9,138 nucleotides of DNA, from assembly GCA_004376785.1 (NCBI GenBank), contig SOIY01000106.1:1-9138 (forward strand). Direction: 5' to 3'. Under the pieces are notes generated by a model, which worked only from the letters and a program-made list of their open reading frames with translations, did no database searches and was not told the DNA's origin. Shown piece by piece: positions 6,340 to 9,138 of the stretch. This DNA comes from Candidatus Stahliibacteriota bacterium. GTDB lineage: Bacteria; Hydrothermota; Tepidihabitantia; SM23-42. Both the position numbers and the translations under genes were made by a program. The stretch's first letter is position 1. Each line of letters starts with the position of its first letter.

Positions 6340-6534
6340 TCAAAACATCTACATTTCTTCCTCCTTTGATGGAGTAAATTGGTCTGTAAAACAGAAGAAA
6401 ATTTTATGAGAAAAATAATAAAATGGAAGGGAACAATCTCAAATATTATAGAACACATTTTAATAATATATTTTGTTGAGTAAAGGTGTTGGGGTGTTTA
6501 GAAAATTTGGATTTTGTTTATTAGAATTTGCCTG

Positions 6535-6633
6535 CCCCGTTAGATAAAACCAATTATTAGAAATATACACACTAAAGTTTCTTCACAATCCTACAAATGT
6601 TTTAAAAAGAAATTAGGCGCATATCTAACGGGG
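6535..6633. repeat. 99-bp segment with 12-bp terminal inverted repeats
   Basis: CCCCGTTAGATA (6535-6546) and TATCTAACGGGG (6622-6633) are perfect inverted repeats enclosing 75 bp of AT-rich DNA with no open frame. Further pairing inside is possible (TTTCTT at 6578-6583 with AAGAAA at 6607-6612). No clear target-site duplication flanks it. It may be a miniature mobile element, an interrupted palindromic repeat, or a structured RNA. Confidence 0.6.
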
Positions 6634-6690
6634 TAAATATTTCGATATATTCATTGAATTTTTGTCAAAGAAGTTATGATCTTTTTGCTG

Positions 6691-6718
6691 TCTACTTACT
6701 ACTGTCTACTATTTACTG
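6691..6718. repeat. Four-unit heptad repeat (NYTACTN) beside the Lon stop
   Basis: TCTACTT, ACTACTG, TCTACTA and TTTACTG are four consecutive 7-bp units sharing YTACT at the same offset. Equivalently, a 14-bp unit beginning CTGTCTACT at 6688 recurs at 6702. The tract ends 5 bp from the stop codon of the Lon-family gene. It resembles heptanucleotide STRR repeats of cyanobacteria in style only. Confidence 0.7.
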
Positions 6719-6723
6719 TTTAA

Positions 6724-9108
6724 CTATTCCCCTTTTGCAAAACCTTTCATCTTTGCGGCGTATGCTTTCAATTTTTTATCAACTAAGTAATTGATGCTGT
6801 TTTTTTCAAACCCTGCTTTTGTTTTTCTACCTGACTTAACACCAGTTAATATTTCAATACCCTGATCAATTGTCTTTATAGGATATATATGAAATTTCTT
6901 CTTTTTTACTACATCCACAACCTCTTGTCTAAGCATTAGATCATCAATATTCGTGTCCGGGATAATAACCCCCTGCCTACCTGTAAAGCCTTTTGCTTTG
7001 CAGACTTTATAGAACCCTTCTATCTTTTCATTTACACCACCGATGGGTTGTATCTCTCCATTTTGGTTGACTGAACCAGTAACCGCAATCTCTTGGGTTA
7101 ATGGAATATCTGAAAGCGAGGAAAGTAATGCATAGATTTCAGCACTTGAAGCTGAATCGCCATCAACTTCACTGTACGACTGTTCAAAACCTAAAGTTGC
7201 ACTGATCGCCATTGGTTGATTTTGTGCATATCGAGACCTTATAAAACCACTCAAAATTAGAACCCCTTTATTATAGGTTTTGCCACCTAAATTTGCCTCA
7301 CGTTCAATATTAATAATACCAGTTCTGCCCAGGGAAATCTTGGCAGTTATCTTTGTTGGTCTGCCAAAGCTGTAGCCGCCTGTTTGATATACTGAGAGAC
7401 CATTAATTTGACCAATCACCTTTCCCTTAGTACTGATCATAAGAATATTCTTTTCAATCATTTCGTGAATCTTATCCTCGTACATATTTACTCGTCTACG
7501 CCAGCCCTGAATTGCTTTTTCAACATCATCCGCACCAACACTTTTCTTGTGTGCCTGTCTTGTCCAGTAATCAGCTTCCCTGACCATATCGGCAATAACA
7601 TGAAATCTCGTAGAAAGTTTGTCTTTATGCCCTGCAATCCGGACACCGTATTCAATAATATCTGCAATCGCCTGTTTAGTGAACGGTAAAAGGTTCTCTT
7701 CATGGCAAATAGATTTGATGAATGAGGTGTACTCATTAATGTTTCCTGCATTTTTTTCCATTACCGTATCAAAATCTGCCTTAACCTTAAAAATCTTTTT
7801 AAAATCTTCATCCTGGTAATAAAGGTAATAATATAACCACTGTGTACCAATCATAATAATTTTAACATCAATACTTATGGGCTCAGGTTTAAGAGCCGAT
7901 GTTGAATAAATATAAAAAGGATCAAATACCTGAATATCAATTACGCCATTACGCAAAGTTCTTTTTAATGCCTGCCAGACCCCTGGTTCAATAAAGGCAT
8001 CAAAGGCATTGATGACCAAATAGCCGCCGTTTGCTCGTAAGAGCGAACCTGCTTTAATATTAAGAAAGTCACTTATGACTATACCTGGTCCAGCAGGGTG
8101 TCTTTCAATTGTGCCAAAAAGATTTTTATAAGAAGGTGTTGTTTCAAAAATTATCGGAATTACCTCGGTTTCTGAATTATCAACCAGAACGTTAATCTGA
8201 TATTCCCTGAACATATCTTCCTTTGTATCCTTTTTTAAGAACCGATCAAGATCTTTCATAATTGATTTCAAAACATCTTGCAAGTACTTTTCAATCTTTT
8301 TTCCCTTAAACTTTTTCTTGATATTATCAATCAAATCTGCCACGACGGGTTTAACCATCCATTCATTTAACTTCTGCATTTCTGCATTAACTGTATCCTG
8401 GATTTCTCTTACCCGACTATAAATAGTTGCCATATCAGTTTCAAGTTCATGTATTTTTTTCTGCATCTTTTTGTATTCCTCCTCACTTAGCTTCCCTTGT
8501 TTAAGCATAGCCTCAACATTTTCTATTTTAGTAGGTTTACCATCAATTAACGGGATTATTGCTGGTCGAACAAATGGTCCCATCTGGACCTGTACAACTT
8601 TAAAACCTTGTTTTTCAACACTTTTTTCAAAATCCCTTAATAATATACGATGTTGCTCTTCATATTTACTCACTATATTCTGTCTTCTTTTCTGGTACTC
8701 TTCACTACTAAAGACCTGAGGGATATTTGTTTTTAGTTTCTTAATTAAATTAAACATGACATTTTTAAATTTATTACCATCACCAGAAGACATATCAATA
8801 AGATTAGGCATATCCGGATTTTTGAAATTGTTTACATATACAAGGTCCTCAAGAACTCCCTTTTTAACCTCTATTTTTTTCAAAAGCTTTGTAATCGCGG
8901 TTGTCCTGCCAGTACCAACCGGGCCGGTTATAAATATATTGTAGCCGGGATATTTAACATTAAGACCTAATTTAATCGCATCGATTGCCCTGGGTTGACC
9001 AATAATACCCTCGCATGTCTTAATATCGTTCAGAGTTTTGAATTTGAGTATTTTAGGATCACATTGCCAGCGAAGCTCTGATGGTTTTAATTCGCGAAAT
9101 TTTTTCAT
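6724..9108 (-). CDS. LonC/LonB-like AAA-Lon fusion protease (peptidase S16)
   Basis: This 794-residue protein has an N-terminal AAA-like module, a long charged coiled-coil insertion (about 125-310), an AAA lid and a C-terminal Lon protease domain. The serine-lysine dyad is clear: S652 in VDGDSAS and K695 in GGVNEKIEG, 43 residues apart as in E. coli Lon. The LonA-type N-terminal substrate domain is missing, and the layout fits the AAA_32/LonC (YcbZ-like) branch. The Walker A motif reads GPVGTGRTT (62-70) with Arg68 where Lys is normal. The expected Walker B region reads GGYLVINAFD (361-370), lacking the DE pair. ATP hydrolysis may therefore be weak or absent, as reported for LonC of Meiothermus taiwanensis. 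No signal peptide or membrane segment is seen, so it is probably a cytosolic quality-control or regulatory protease. It is transcribed convergently to the leuS unit. The ATG is fixed by AAGGAGG 4 nt upstream. Confidence 0.92.
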   Translation of the reverse strand: MKKFRELKPSELRWQCDPKILKFKTLNDIKTCEGIIGQPRAIDAIKLGLNVKYPGYNIFITGPVGTGRTTAITKLLKKIEVKKGVLEDLVYVNNFKNPDMPNLIDMSSGDGNKFKNVMFNLIKKLKTNIPQVFSSEEYQKRRQNIVSKYEEQHRILLRDFEKSVEKQGFKVVQVQMGPFVRPAIIPLIDGKPTKIENVEAMLKQGKLSEEEYKKMQKKIHELETDMATIYSRVREIQDTVNAEMQKLNEWMVKPVVADLIDNIKKKFKGKKIEKYLQDVLKSIMKDLDRFLKKDTKEDMFREYQINVLVDNSETEVIPIIFETTPSYKNLFGTIERHPAGPGIVISDFLNIKAGSLLRANGGYLVINAFDAFIEPGVWQALKRTLRNGVIDIQVFDPFYIYSTSALKPEPISIDVKIIMIGTQWLYYYLYYQDEDFKKIFKVKADFDTVMEKNAGNINEYTSFIKSICHEENLLPFTKQAIADIIEYGVRIAGHKDKLSTRFHVIADMVREADYWTRQAHKKSVGADDVEKAIQGWRRRVNMYEDKIHEMIEKNILMISTKGKVIGQINGLSVYQTGGYSFGRPTKITAKISLGRTGIINIEREANLGGKTYNKGVLILSGFIRSRYAQNQPMAISATLGFEQSYSEVDGDSASSAEIYALLSSLSDIPLTQEIAVTGSVNQNGEIQPIGGVNEKIEGFYKVCKAKGFTGRQGVIIPDTNIDDLMLRQEVVDVVKKKKFHIYPIKTIDQGIEILTGVKSGRKTKAGFEKNSINYLVDKKLKAYAAKMKGFAKGE

Positions 9109-9112
9109 ATTG

Positions 9113-9119
9113 CCTCCTT
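9113..9119 (-). promoter_or_regulatory. Shine-Dalgarno site of the Lon-family gene
   Basis: On the minus strand AAGGAGG lies 4 nt before the ATG (9108-9106). A TATATA-like element just upstream (about 9121-9127) could be part of a -10 box, but the window ends before a -35 box can be assessed. Confidence 0.85.
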
Positions 9120-9138
9120 GGTATATAAAACATCGTGA

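Larger units (their letters stand above)
6257..6723. other. Repeat-rich convergent intergenic spacer without a clear gene
   Basis: This 467-bp AT-rich spacer lies between the terminator and the stop of the convergent Lon gene. It holds a degenerate heptad tract (6263-6315), a GC-rich hairpin (6313-6339), a minus-strand ribosome-site-like AAGGAGG that leads only into ATG-TAG (about 6352-6368), a weak 25-codon frame (6406-6483), a 99-bp segment bounded by 12-bp inverted repeats (6535-6633), and a second heptad tract (6691-6718). No tRNA, convincing promoter or supported coding gene was found. Confidence 0.75.

Noticed and set aside
6724..9108. Canonical LonA protease
   Set aside because: There is no LonA N-terminal domain, the Walker motifs are degenerate and a long coiled coil lies within the AAA region.

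Overview
The window reads as a chromosomal segment from an AT-rich, uncultured, probably anaerobic bacterium. Bacterial-type LeuRS, a DNA polymerase III delta subunit, sigma-70-like promoters and Shine-Dalgarno sites place it in Bacteria. A Tat-signal AmmeMemoRadiSam radical SAM protein, a LonC-type protease and a HARE-HTH basic protein fit candidate-phylum lineages such as WOR-3, but that assignment is inference from style and not from a database match.

Layout: bases 18-437 encode a PPC/DUF296-domain protein (+). Bases 523-1668 encode a radical SAM enzyme of the AmmeMemoRadiSam group with a twin-arginine signal (+). Bases 1755-6231 look like one transcription unit (+): holA (DNA polymerase III delta), a coiled-coil/zinc-ribbon protein, leuS, and a lysine-rich HARE-HTH protein. 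The unit is bounded by a promoter at 1721-1748 and a strong intrinsic terminator at 6237-6256. A gene-poor, repeat-rich spacer of about 470 bp follows (6257-6723). It separates this unit from a convergent 794-residue Lon-family protease on the minus strand (6724-9108).

Two styles of translation initiation coexist. The radical SAM gene and holA each have a near-consensus sigma-70 promoter whose -10 box ends only 5-6 nt before the ATG, so their mRNAs should be leaderless. The PPC, zinc-ribbon, HARE-HTH and Lon genes instead carry strong AAGGAG(G)-type ribosome sites 4-6 nt before the ATG. leuS has neither, and may rely on translation carried over from the gene upstream.

The holA-leuS unit joins replication (clamp loading), translation (leucine charging) and a possible chromatin or transcription factor. 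I see no defence island, CRISPR array, transposase, tRNA or rRNA. The points most worth checking are the leaderless promoters, the exported radical SAM enzyme, the histone-H1-like basic winged-helix protein, a 13-codon minicistron bridging leuS and that protein, the degenerate Walker motifs of the protease, and the cluster of small repeats in the convergent spacer.
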